Shown in pieces: positions 11,901 through 24,718 of a DNA stretch of 64,000 nucleotides; position 1 is the first letter of the stretch, and each line of letters opens with the position of its first letter. Source of the DNA: Bathymodiolus brooksi (lineage: Eukaryota > Mollusca > Bivalvia > Mytilida > Modiolidae); NCBI GenBank assembly GCA_963680875.1, contig OY804589.1:30730962-30794961 (forward strand). Direction: 5' to 3'. Under the pieces are notes generated by a model that was not told the DNA's origin, made no database searches, and saw only the letters and a list, made by a program, of their open reading frames with translations. A program made the position numbers and the translations under genes.

Positions 11901-12365
11901 GGACCGTGACGGATATTCCGGGTAATAACGCATATTGGTTTTTCGCATTTTTCTGGCTAACGAAGGGCTCCAGAAATAAAAACTAAACATATATATTAAG
12001 CAGAGACCCCTGTGCACATATTTGTTAATGTATTTGGTTATTCGGGCCGCCATGGGGACCGGAAGGGGGTGAAAACATAGGTAAACCGTTTTATTTTAAC
12101 CTACCGCCGGACATTGGTTTTACATTATTTACTCCAATCAAGGGGCGTATAGACAGTCTTACTGTATATATTTATAAGGCAGAGACATGTACAAACATTT
12201 TGAGGTATAATACATGTATGTCAAGCTATCCTGGAGACCGGAAGTGGACGACAATTGAGCCATAATGGTTGTACAGCCAGCAATTTTGACCTACCCGACC
12301 ATGGTGTTTTACCTCTTACTTGGTCCACAGGTCCTATGGAATGATCTACGGGGAATAGTTATCAA
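8981..12365 (+). repeat. 6-monomer higher-order repeat, copy 3 (M17-M22)
   Basis: Monomers at 8981, 9541, 10102, 10682, 11243 and 11804. The length of 3385 bp is the 3368-bp HOR minus a 2-bp AT loss in M17 (near 9163-9174) plus a 19-bp duplication before M20. M18 and M20 are short-B in the same positions as M8 and M10, and M19 carries both GAGAAACG and the ATTCGGG 1-bp loss typical of M3 and M9. M22 carries the CCGGAGGTTGCC marker of M6 and M12. More substitutions separate it from copies 1 and 2 than separate those two from each other. Confidence 0.85.
10657..10694 (+). repeat. 19-bp tandem duplication at a monomer boundary
   Basis: The unit TATCAAGCAGAGTCATTGA occurs twice in direct succession, 10657-10675 and 10676-10694, at the junction of M19 and M20. 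All other monomer junctions carry it once. It accounts for the 1141-bp rather than 1122-bp spacing between equivalent points of M18 and M20. It gives two adjacent GCAGAG starts. Confidence 0.97.
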
Positions 12366-14050
12366 GCAGAGGCATTGACAAACGTTCTGAAGTATCATAC
12401 ATGTAGATCAAGCCTCCCTGAGGACCGGAAGTTGCCTATTACGGAGCTAAAATGGGATGCCAGGACCGTGACGGATATTCCGGGTAATAACGCATATTGG
12501 TTTTTCGCATTTTTCTGGCTAACGAAGAGCTCCAGAAATAAAATCTAAACATATATATTACGCAGAGACGCCTGTGCACATATTTGTTAATGTATTTGGT
12601 TATTCGGGCAGCCATGGGGACCGGAAGGGGGTGAAAACATAGGTAAACCGTTTTATTTTAACCTACCGCCGGACATTGGTTTTACATTATTTACTCCAAT
12701 CAAGGGGCGTATAGACAGTCTTACTGTATATATTTATAAGGCAGAGACATGTACAAACATTTTGAGGTATAATACATGTATGTCAAGCTATCCTGGAGAC
12801 CGGAAGTGGACGACAATTGAGCCATAATGGTTGTACAGCCGGCAATTTTGACCTACCCAACATGGTTTTTTACCTCTTACTTGGTCCACAGGTCCTATGG
12901 AATGATCTACGGGGAATAGTTATCAAGCAGAGTCATTGACAAACGTTCTGAAGTATCATACATGTAGATCAAGCCTCCCTGAGGACCGGAGGTTGCCTAT
13001 TACGGAACTAAAATGGGATGCCAGGACCGTGACGGATATTCCGGGTAATAACGCATATTGGTTTTTCGCATTTTTCTGGCTAACGAAGGGCTCCAGAAAT
13101 AAAAACTAAACATATATATTAAGCAGAGACCCCTGTGCACATATTTGTTAATGTATTTGGTTATTCGGGCCGCCATGGGGACCGGAAGGGGGTGAAAACA
13201 TAGGTAAACCGTTTTATTTTAACCTACCGCCGGACATTGGTTTTACATTATTTACTCCAATCAAGGGGCGTATAGACAGTCTTACTGTATATATTTATAA
13301 GGCAGAGACATGTACAAACATTTTGAGGTATAATACATGTATGTCAAGCTATCCTGGAGACCGGAAGTGGACGACAATTGAGCCATAATGGTTGTACAGC
13401 CAGCAATTTTGACCTACCCGACCATGGTTTTTTACCTCTTACTTGGTCCACAGGTCCTATGGAATGATCTACGGGGAATAGTTATCAAGCAGAGGCATTG
13501 ACAAACGTTCTGAAGTATCATACATGTAGATCAAGCCTCCCTGAGGACCGGAAGTTGCCTATTACGGAACTAAAATGGGATGCCAGGACCGTGACGGATA
13601 TTCCGGGTAATAACGCATATTGGTTTTTCGCATTTTTCTGGCTAACGAAGAGCTCCAGAAATAAAATCTAAACATATATATTAAGCAGAGACGCCTGTGC
13701 ACATATTTGTTAATGTATTTGGTTATTCGGGCAGCCATGGGGACCGGAAGGGGGTGAAAACATAGGTAAACCGTTTTATTTTAACCTACCGCCGGACATT
13801 GGTTTTACATTATTTACTCCAATCAAGGGGCGTATAGACAGTCTTACTGTATATATTTATAAGGCAGAGACATGTACAAACATTTTGAGGTATAATACAT
13901 GTATGTCAAGCTATCCTGGAGACCGGAAGTGAACGACAATTGAGCCATAAAGGTTGTACAGCCGGCAATTTTGACCTACCCGACCATGGTTTTTTACCTC
14001 TCACTTGGTCCACAGGTCCTATGGAATAATCTACGGGGAATAGTTATCAA
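11804..14050 (+). repeat. Tandem dimer duplication (M22-M23 and M24-M25)
   Basis: Monomers at 11804, 12366, 12927 and 13489, all long-B. M22 and M24 share GTCATTG with CCGGAGGTTGCC; M23 and M25 share GACGCCTG (12567 and 13690), which I saw nowhere else. The dimer is repeated at about 1123 bp. The C subunit of M23 differs from that of M25: it has GAAGTGGACG, ATAATGG and the 1-bp shorter CCCAACATGG, so M23 is a mosaic. This block links the third 6-mer copy to the following 5-mer. Confidence 0.75.
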
Positions 14051-16858
14051 GCAGAGGCATTGACAAACGTTTTGAAGTATCATACATGTAGATCAAGCCT
14101 CCCTGAGGACCGGAAGTTGCCTATTACGGAACTAAAATTGGATGCCAGGACCGTGACGGATATTCCGGGTAATAACGCATATTGGTTTTTCGCATTTTTC
14201 TGGCTAACGAAGGACTCCAGAAATAAAAACTAAACATATATATTAAGCAGAGACCCCTGCGCACATATTTGTTAAGGTATTTCGTTATTCGGGCCGCCAG
14301 GGGGACCGGCAGCGGTGAAAACATAGGTAAACCGTTTTATTTTAACCTACCGCCGGACATTGGTTTTACATTATTTACTCCAATCAAGGGGCGTATAGAC
14401 AGTCTTACTGTATATATTTATAAGGCAGAGACATGTACAAACATTTTGAGGTATAATACATGTATGTCAAGCTATCCTGGAGACCGGAAGTGGACGAAAA
14501 TTGAGCCATAATGGTTGTACAGCCGGCAATTTTTACCTACCCGACCATGGTTTTTTACATCTTACTTGGTCCACAGGTCCTATGGAATGATCTACGGGGA
14601 ATAGTTATCAAGCAAAGGCATTGACAAACGTTTTGAAGTATCATACATGTAGATCAAGCCTCCCTGAGGACCGGAAGTTGCCTATTACGGAACTAAAATG
14701 GGATGCCAGGACCGTGACGGATATTCCGGGTAATAACGCATATTGGTTTTTCGCATTTTTCTGGCTAACGAAGAGCTCCAGAAATAAAAACTAAACATAT
14801 ATATTAAGCAGAGACCCCTGTGCACATATTTGTTAATGTATTTGGTTATTCAGGCCGCCATGGGGACCGGAAGGGGGTGAAAACATAGGTAAACCGTTTT
14901 ATTTTAACCTACCGCCGGACATTGGTTTTACATTATTTACTCCAATCAAGGGACATATAGACAGTCTTACTGTATATATTTATAAAGCAGAGACATGTAC
15001 AAACATTTTGAGGTATAATACATGTATGTCAAGCTATCCTGGAGACCGGAAGTGGACGACAATTGAGCCATAATGGTTGTACAGCCAGCAATTTTGACCT
15101 ACCCGACCATGGTTTTTTACCTCTTACTTGGTCCACAGATCCTATGGAATGATCTACGGGGAATAGTTATCAAGCAGAGTCATTGACAAACGTTCTGAAG
15201 TATCATACATGTAGATCAAGCCTCCCTGAGGACCGGAAGTTGCCTATTACGGAACTAAAATGGGATGCCAGGACCGTGACGGATATTCCGGGTAATAACG
15301 CATATTGGTTTTTCGCATTTTTCTGGCTAACGAAGAGCTCCAGAAATAAAAACTAAACATATATATTAAGCAGAGACACCTGTGCACATATTTGTTAAGG
15401 TATTTGTTTATTCGGGCCGCCATGGGGACCGGCAGCGGTGAAAACATAGGTAAACCGTTTTATTTTAACCTACCGCCGGACATTGGTTTTACATTATTTA
15501 CTCCAATCAAGGGGTGTATAGACAGTCGTACTGTATATAGTTATAACGCAGAGACATGTACAAACATTTTGAGGTATAATACTTGTATATCAAGCTATCC
15601 TGGAGACCGGAAGTGGACGACAATTGAGCCATAATGGTTGTACAGCCAGCAATTTTGACCTACCCGACCATGGTTTTTTACCTCTTACTTGGTCCACAGG
15701 TCCTATGGATTGATATACGGGGATTAGTTATCAAGCAGAGGCATTGACAAACGTTTTGAAGTATCATACATGTAGATCAAGCCTCCCTCAGGACCGGAAG
15801 TTGCCTATTACGGAGCTAAAATGGGGTGCCAGGACCGTGACGGATATTCCGGGTAATAACGCATATTGGTTTTTCGCATTTTTCTGGCTAACGAAGGGCT
15901 CCAGAAATAAAATCTAAACATATATATTAAGCAGAGACCCCTGTGCACATATTTGTTAATGTATTTGGTTATTCGGGCAGTCATGGGGATCGGAAGGGGG
16001 TGAAAACATAGGTAAACCGTTTTATTTTAACCTACCGCCTGACATTGGTTTTACATTATTTACTCCAATCAAGGGGCGTATAGACAGTCTTACTGTATAT
16101 ATTTATAAGGCAGAGACATGTACAAACATTATGAGGTATAATACATGTATGTCAAGCTATCCTGGAGACCGAAAGTGGACGACAATTGAGCCATAATGGT
16201 TGTACAGCCAGCAATTTTGACCTACCCGACCATGGTTTTTTACCTCTTACTTGGTCCACAGGTCCTATGGAATGATCTACGGGGAATAGTTATCAAGCAG
16301 AGGCATTGACAAACGTTCTGATGTATCATACATGTAGATCAAGCCTCCCTGAGGACCGGAAGTTGCCTATTACGGAACTAAAATGGGATGCCAGGACCGT
16401 GACGGATATTCCGGGTAATAACGCATATTGGTTTTTCGCATTTTTCTGGCTAACGAAGAGCTCCAGAAATAAAATCTAAACATATATATTAAGCAGAGAC
16501 CCCTGTGCACATATTTGTTAATGTATTTGGTTATTCGGGCAGCCATGGGGACCGGAAGGGGGTGAAAACATAGGTAAACCGTTTTATTTTAACCTACCGC
16601 CTGACATTGGTTTTACATTATTTACTCCAATCAAGGGCCGTATAGACAGTCTTACTGTATATATTTATAAGGCAGAGACATGTACAAACATTTTGAGGTA
16701 TAATACATGTATGTCAAGCTATCCTGGAGACCGGAAGTGAACGACAATTGAGCCATAAAGGTTGTACAGCCGGTAATTTTGACCTACCCGACCATGGTTT
16801 TTTACCTCTTACTTGGTCCACAGGTCCTATGGAATAATCTACGGGGAATAGTTATCAA
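14051..16858 (+). repeat. 5-monomer higher-order repeat, copy 1 (M26-M30)
   Basis: 2808 bp, monomers at 14051, 14612, 15174, 15735 and 16297; M26 and M28 are short-B. Repeated immediately downstream at exactly 2808 bp. Shared private markers include GGGGTGTATAGAC in M28, ATGGGGTGCC in M29 and CCGAAAGTGG in M29. The only difference I noticed is T at 16322 versus A at 19130. Confidence 0.9.
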
Positions 16859-19666
16859 GCAGAGGCATTGACAAACGTTTTGAAGTATCATACATGTAGA
16901 TCAAGCCTCCCTGAGGACCGGAAGTTGCCTATTACGGAACTAAAATTGGATGCCAGGACCGTGACGGATATTCCGGGTAATAACGCATATTGGTTTTTCG
17001 CATTTTTCTGGCTAACGAAGGACTCCAGAAATAAAAACTAAACATATATATTAAGCAGAGACCCCTGCGCACATATTTGTTAAGGTATTTCGTTATTCGG
17101 GCCGCCAGGGGGACCGGCAGCGGTGAAAACATAGGTAAACCGTTTTATTTTAACCTACCGCCGGACATTGGTTTTACATTATTTACTCCAATCAAGGGGC
17201 GTATAGACAGTCTTACTGTATATATTTATAAGGCAGAGACATGTACAAACATTTTGAGGTATAATACATGTATGTCAAGCTATCCTGGAGACCGGAAGTG
17301 GACGAAAATTGAGCCATAATGGTTGTACAGCCGGCAATTTTTACCTACCCGACCATGGTTTTTTACATCTTACTTGGTCCACAGGTCCTATGGAATGATC
17401 TACGGGGAATAGTTATCAAGCAAAGGCATTGACAAACGTTTTGAAGTATCATACATGTAGATCAAGCCTCCCTGAGGACCGGAAGTTGCCTATTACGGAA
17501 CTAAAATGGGATGCCAGGACCGTGACGGATATTCCGGGTAATAACGCATATTGGTTTTTCGCATTTTTCTGGCTAACGAAGAGCTCCAGAAATAAAAACT
17601 AAACATATATATTAAGCAGAGACCCCTGTGCACATATTTGTTAATGTATTTGGTTATTCAGGCCGCCATGGGGACCGGAAGGGGGTGAAAACATAGGTAA
17701 ACCGTTTTATTTTAACCTACCGCCGGACATTGGTTTTACATTATTTACTCCAATCAAGGGACATATAGACAGTCTTACTGTATATATTTATAAAGCAGAG
17801 ACATGTACAAACATTTTGAGGTATAATACATGTATGTCAAGCTATCCTGGAGACCGGAAGTGGACGACAATTGAGCCATAATGGTTGTACAGCCAGCAAT
17901 TTTGACCTACCCGACCATGGTTTTTTACCTCTTACTTGGTCCACAGATCCTATGGAATGATCTACGGGGAATAGTTATCAAGCAGAGTCATTGACAAACG
18001 TTCTGAAGTATCATACATGTAGATCAAGCCTCCCTGAGGACCGGAAGTTGCCTATTACGGAACTAAAATGGGATGCCAGGACCGTGACGGATATTCCGGG
18101 TAATAACGCATATTGGTTTTTCGCATTTTTCTGGCTAACGAAGAGCTCCAGAAATAAAAACTAAACATATATATTAAGCAGAGACACCTGTGCACATATT
18201 TGTTAAGGTATTTGTTTATTCGGGCCGCCATGGGGACCGGCAGCGGTGAAAACATAGGTAAACCGTTTTATTTTAACCTACCGCCGGACATTGGTTTTAC
18301 ATTATTTACTCCAATCAAGGGGTGTATAGACAGTCGTACTGTATATAGTTATAACGCAGAGACATGTACAAACATTTTGAGGTATAATACTTGTATATCA
18401 AGCTATCCTGGAGACCGGAAGTGGACGACAATTGAGCCATAATGGTTGTACAGCCAGCAATTTTGACCTACCCGACCATGGTTTTTTACCTCTTACTTGG
18501 TCCACAGGTCCTATGGATTGATATACGGGGATTAGTTATCAAGCAGAGGCATTGACAAACGTTTTGAAGTATCATACATGTAGATCAAGCCTCCCTCAGG
18601 ACCGGAAGTTGCCTATTACGGAGCTAAAATGGGGTGCCAGGACCGTGACGGATATTCCGGGTAATAACGCATATTGGTTTTTCGCATTTTTCTGGCTAAC
18701 GAAGGGCTCCAGAAATAAAATCTAAACATATATATTAAGCAGAGACCCCTGTGCACATATTTGTTAATGTATTTGGTTATTCGGGCAGTCATGGGGATCG
18801 GAAGGGGGTGAAAACATAGGTAAACCGTTTTATTTTAACCTACCGCCTGACATTGGTTTTACATTATTTACTCCAATCAAGGGGCGTATAGACAGTCTTA
18901 CTGTATATATTTATAAGGCAGAGACATGTACAAACATTATGAGGTATAATACATGTATGTCAAGCTATCCTGGAGACCGAAAGTGGACGACAATTGAGCC
19001 ATAATGGTTGTACAGCCAGCAATTTTGACCTACCCGACCATGGTTTTTTACCTCTTACTTGGTCCACAGGTCCTATGGAATGATCTACGGGGAATAGTTA
19101 TCAAGCAGAGGCATTGACAAACGTTCTGAAGTATCATACATGTAGATCAAGCCTCCCTGAGGACCGGAAGTTGCCTATTACGGAACTAAAATGGGATGCC
19201 AGGACCGTGACGGATATTCCGGGTAATAACGCATATTGGTTTTTCGCATTTTTCTGGCTAACGAAGAGCTCCAGAAATAAAATCTAAACATATATATTAA
19301 GCAGAGACCCCTGTGCACATATTTGTTAATGTATTTGGTTATTCGGGCAGCCATGGGGACCGGAAGGGGGTGAAAACATAGGTAAACCGTTTTATTTTAA
19401 CCTACCGCCTGACATTGGTTTTACATTATTTACTCCAATCAAGGGCCGTATAGACAGTCTTACTGTATATATTTATAAGGCAGAGACATGTACAAACATT
19501 TTGAGGTATAATACATGTATGTCAAGCTATCCTGGAGACCGGAAGTGAACGACAATTGAGCCATAAAGGTTGTACAGCCGGTAATTTTGACCTACCCGAC
19601 CATGGTTTTTTACCTCTTACTTGGTCCACAGGTCCTATGGAATAATCTACGGGGAATAGTTATCAA
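16859..19666 (+). repeat. 5-monomer higher-order repeat, copy 2 (M31-M35)
   Basis: 2808 bp, monomers at 16859, 17420, 17982, 18543 and 19105. It is a near-perfect copy of the preceding block. M35 also matches M1 at the window start (offset 19106), so this unit hands over directly to a copy of the left-hand 6-mer. Confidence 0.9.
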
Positions 19667-22473
19667 GCAGAGGCATTGACAAACGTTTTGAAGTATCATA
19701 CATGTAGATCAAGCCTCCCTGAGGACCGGAAGTTGCCTATTACGGAACTAAAATTGGATGCCAGGACCGTGACGGATATTCCGGGTAATAACGCATATTG
19801 GTTTTTCGCATTTTTCTGGCTAACGAAGGGCTCCAGAAATAAAAACTAAACATATATATTAAGCAGAGACCCCTGCGTACATATTTGTTAAGGTATTTCG
19901 TTATTCGGGCAGCCATGGGGACCGGCAGCGGTGAAAACATAGGTAAACCGTTTTATTTTAACCTACCGCCGGACATTGGTTTTACATTATTTACTCCAAT
20001 CAAGGGGCGTATAGACAATCTTACTGTATATATTTATAAAGCAGAGACATGTACAAACATTTTGAGGTATAATACATGTATGTCAAGCTATCCTGGAGAT
20101 CGGAAGTGGACGAAAATTGAGCCATAATGGTTGTACAGCCGGCAATTTTTACCTACCCGACCATGGTTTTTTACATCTTACTTGGTCCACAGGTCCTATG
20201 GAATGATCTACGGGGAATAGTTATCAAGCAGAGGCATTGAGAAACGTTTTGAAGTATCATACATGTAGATCAAGCCTCCCTCAGGACCGGAAGTTGCCTA
20301 TTACGGAACTAAAATGGGATGCCAGGACCGTGACGGATATTCGGGTAATAACGCATATTGGTTTTTTGCATTTTTCTGGCTAACGAAGAGCTCCAGAAAT
20401 AAAAACTAAACATATATATTAAGCAGAGACCCCTGTGCACATATTTGTTAATGTATTTGGTTATTCAGGCCGCCATGGGGACCGGAAGGGGGTGAAAACA
20501 TAGGTAAACCGTTTTATTTTAACCTACCGCCGGACATTGGTTTTACATTATTTACTCCAATCAAGGGACATATAGACAGTCTTACTGTATATATTTATAA
20601 AGCAGAGACATGTACAAACATTTTGAGGTATAATACATGTATGTCAAGCTATCCTGGAGACCGGAAGTGGACGACAATTGAGCCATAATGGTTGTGCAGC
20701 CGGCAATTTTGACCTACCCGACCATGGTTTTTTACCTCTTACTTGGTCCACAGGTCCTATGGAATGATCTACGGGGAATAGTTATCAAGCAGAGTCATTG
20801 ACAAACGTTCTGAAGTATCATACATGTAGATCAAGCCTCCCTGAGGACCGGAAGTTGCCTATTACGGAACTAAAATGGGATGCCAGGACCGTGACGGATA
20901 TTCCGGGTAATAACGCATATTGGTTTTTCGCATTTTTCTGGCTAACGAAGAGCTCCAGAAATAAAAACTAAACATATATATTAAGCAGAGACACCTGTGC
21001 ACATATTTGTTAAGGTATTTGTTTATTCGGGCCGCCATGGGGACCGGCAGCGGTGAAAACATAGGTAAACCGTTTTATTTTAACCTACCGCCGGACATTG
21101 GTTTTACATTATTTACTCCAATCAAGGGGCGTATAGACAGTCGTACTGTATATAGATATAACGCAGAGACATGTACAAACATTTTGAGGTATAATACTTG
21201 TATATCAAGCTATCCTGGAGACCGGAAGTGGACGACAATTGAGCCATAATGGTTGTACAGCCGGCAATTTTGACCTACCCGACCATGGTTTTTTACCTCT
21301 TACTTGGTCCACAGGTCCTATGGATTGATATACGGGGAATAGTTATCAAGCAGAGTCATTGACAAACGTTCTGAAGTATCATACATGTAGATCAAGCCTC
21401 CCTGAGGACCGGAGGTTGCCTATTACGGAACAAAAATGGGATGCCAGGACCGTGACGGATATTCCGGGTAATAACGCATATTGGTTTTTCGCATTTTTCT
21501 GGCTAACGAAGGGCTCCAGAAATAAAAACTAAACATATATATTAAGCAGAGACCCCTGTGCACATATTTGTTAATGTATTTGGTTATTCGGGCAGCCATG
21601 GGGACCGGAAGGGGGTGAAAACATAGGTAAACCGTTTTATTTTAACCTACCGCCGGACATTGGTTTTACATTATTTACTCCAATCAAGGGGCGTATAGAC
21701 AGTCTTACTGTATATATTTATAAGGCAGAGACATGTACAAACATTTTGAGGTATAATACATGTATGTCAAGCTATCCTGGAGACCGGAAGTGGACGACAA
21801 TTGAGCCATAATGGTTGTACAGCCAGCAATTTTGACCTACCCGACCATGGTTTTTTACCTCTTACTTGGTCCGCAGGTCCTATGGAATGATCTACGGGGA
21901 ATAGTTATCAAGCAGAGGCATTGACAAACGTTCTGAAGTATCATACATGTAGATCAAGCCTCCCTGAGGACCGGAAGTTGCCTATTACGGAACTAAAATG
22001 GGATGCCAGGACCGTGACGGATATTCCGGGTAATAACGCATATTGGTTTTTCGCATTTTTCTGGCTAACGAAGAGCTCCAGAAATAAAATCTAAACATAT
22101 ATATTAAGCAGAGACCCCTGTGCACATATTTGTTAATGTATTTGGTTATTCGGGCAGCCATGGGGACTGGAAGGGGGTGAAAACATAGGTAAACCGTTTT
22201 ATTTTAACCTACCGCCGGACATTGGTTTTACATTATTTACTCCAATCAAGGGGCGTATAGACAGTCTTACTGTATATATTTATAAGGCAGAGACATGTAC
22301 AAACATTTTGAGGTATAATACATGTATGTCAAGCTATCCTGGAGACCGGAAGTGAACGACAATTGAGCCATAAAGGTTGTACAGCCGGCAATTTTGACCT
22401 ACCCGACCATGGTTTTTTACCTCTTACTTGGTCCACAGGTCCTATGGAATAATCTACGGGGAATAGTTATCAA
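19667..22473 (+). repeat. Shortened 6-mer copy missing one monomer (M36-M40)
   Basis: Monomers at 19667, 20228, 20789, 21350 and 21912. M35-M38 match M1-M4 (offset 19106), and M38 onward matches M10 at offset 15738 up to about 21331. From 21338 on the match is to M12-M14 at offset 15177. The change of offset is exactly 561 bp, so the monomer equivalent to M11 (or M5) is absent. The junction is in the short homologous word TACGGGGA at the end of M38. Confidence 0.88.
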
Positions 22474-24718
22474 GCAGAGGCATTGACAAACGTTTTGAAG
22501 TATCATACATGTAGATCAAGCCTCCCTGAGGACCGGAAGTTGCCTATTACGGAACTAAAATTGGATGCCAGGACCGTGACGGATATTCCGGGTAATAACG
22601 CATATTGGTTTTTCGCATTTTTCTGGCTAACGAAGGGCTCCAGAAATAAAAACTAAACATATATATTAAGCAGAGACCCCTGCGCACATATTTGTTAAGG
22701 TATTTCGTTATTCGGGCCGCCAGGGGGATCGGCAGCGGTGAAAACATAGGTAAACCGTTTTATTTTAACCTACCGCCGGACATTGGTTTTACATTATTTA
22801 CTCCAATCAAGGGGCGTATAGACAATCTTACTGTATATATTTATAAAGCAGAGACATGTACAAACATTTTGAGGTATAATACATGTATGTCAAGCTATCC
22901 TGGAGACCGGAAGTGGACGAAAATTGAGCCATAATGGTTGTACAGCCGGCAATTTTTACCTACCCGACCATGGTTTTTTACATCTTACTTGGTCCACAGG
23001 TCCTATGGAATGATCTACGGGGAATAGTTATCAAGCAAAGGCATTGACAAACGTTTTGAAGTATCATACATGTAGATCAAGCCTCCCTGAGGACCGGAAG
23101 TTGCCTATTACGGAACTAAAATGGGATGCCAGGACCGTGACGGATATTCCGGGTAATAACGCATATTGGTTTTTCGCATTTTTCTGGCTAACGAAGAGCT
23201 CCAGAAATAAAAACTAAACATATATATTAAGCAGAGACCCCTGTGCACATATTTGTTAATGTATTTGGTTATTCAGGCCGCCATGGGGACCGGAAGGGGG
23301 TGAAAACATAGGTAAACCGTTTTATTTTAACCTACCGCCGGACATTGGTTTTACATTATTTACTCCAATCAAGGGACATATAGACAGTCTTACTGTATAT
23401 ATTTATAAAGCAGAGACATGTACAAACATTTTGAGGTATAATACATGTATGTCAAGCTATCCTGGAGACCGGAAGTGGACGACAATTGAGCCATAATGGT
23501 TGTACAGCCAGCAATTTTGACCTACCCGACCATGGTTTTTTACCTCTTACTTGGTCCACAGATCCTATGGAATGATCTACGGGGAATAGTTATCAAGCAG
23601 AGTCATTGACAAACGTTCTGAAGTATCATACATGTAGATCAAGCCTCCCTGAGGACCAGAAGTTGCCTATTACGGAACTAAAATGGGATGCCAGGACCGT
23701 GACGGATATTCCGGGTAATAACGCATATTGGTTTTTCGCATTTTTCTGGCTAACGAAGAGCTCCAGAAATAAAAACTAAACATATATATTAAGCAGAGAC
23801 ACCTGTGCACATATTTGTTAAGGTATTTGTTTATTCGGGCCGCCATGGGGACCGGCAGCGGTGAAAACATAGGTAAACCGTTTTATTTTAACCTACCGCC
23901 GGACATTGGTTTTACATTATTTACTCCAATCAAGGGGCGTATAGACAGTCGTACTGTATATAGTTATAACGCAGAGACATGTACAAACATTTTGAGGTAT
24001 AATACTTGTATATCAAGCTATCCTGGAGACCGGAAGTGGACGACAATTGAGCCATAATGGTTGTACAGCCAGCAATTTTGACCTACCCGACCATGGTTTT
24101 TTACCTCTTACTTGGTCCACAGGTCCTATGGATTGATATACGGGGATTAGTTATCAAGCAGAGGCATTGACAAACGTTTTGAAGTATCATACATGTAGAT
24201 CAAGCCTCCCTCCGGACCGGAAGTTGCCTATTACGGAGCTAAAATGGGATGCCAGGACCGTGACGGATATTCCGGGTAATAACGCATATTGGTTTTTCGC
24301 ATTTTTCTGGCTAACGAAGGGCTCCAGAAATAAAAACTAAACATATATATTAAGCAGAGACCCATGTGCACATATTTGTTAATGTATTTGGTTATTCGGG
24401 CCGCCATGGGGACCGGAAGGGGGTGAAAACATAGGTAAACCGTTTTATTTTAACCTACCGCCGGACATTGGTTTTACATTATTTACTCCAATCAAGGGGC
24501 GTATAGACAGTCTTACTGTATATATTTATGAAGCAGAGACATGTACAAACATTTTGAGGTATAATACATGTATGTCAAGCTATCCTGGAGACCGGAAGTG
24601 GACGACAATTGAGCCATAATGGTTGTACAGCCAGCAATTTTGACCTACCCAACATGGTTTTTTACCTCTTACTTGGTCCACAGGTCCTATGGAATGATAT
24701 ACGGGAATTAGTTATCAA
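22474..24718 (+). repeat. Four-monomer block (M41-M44), repeated at 26964
   Basis: Monomers at 22474, 23035, 23597 and 24158; M41 and M43 are short-B. The order resembles M26-M29 and is repeated as M49-M52 at an offset of 4490 bp. M41 keeps the CCAGGGGGATCGG variant of M14. M43 has GAGGACCAGAAG in place of GACCGGAAG, a change in the conserved core. M44 has CCCTCCGG and TTATGAAGCAG, both rare. Confidence 0.8.
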
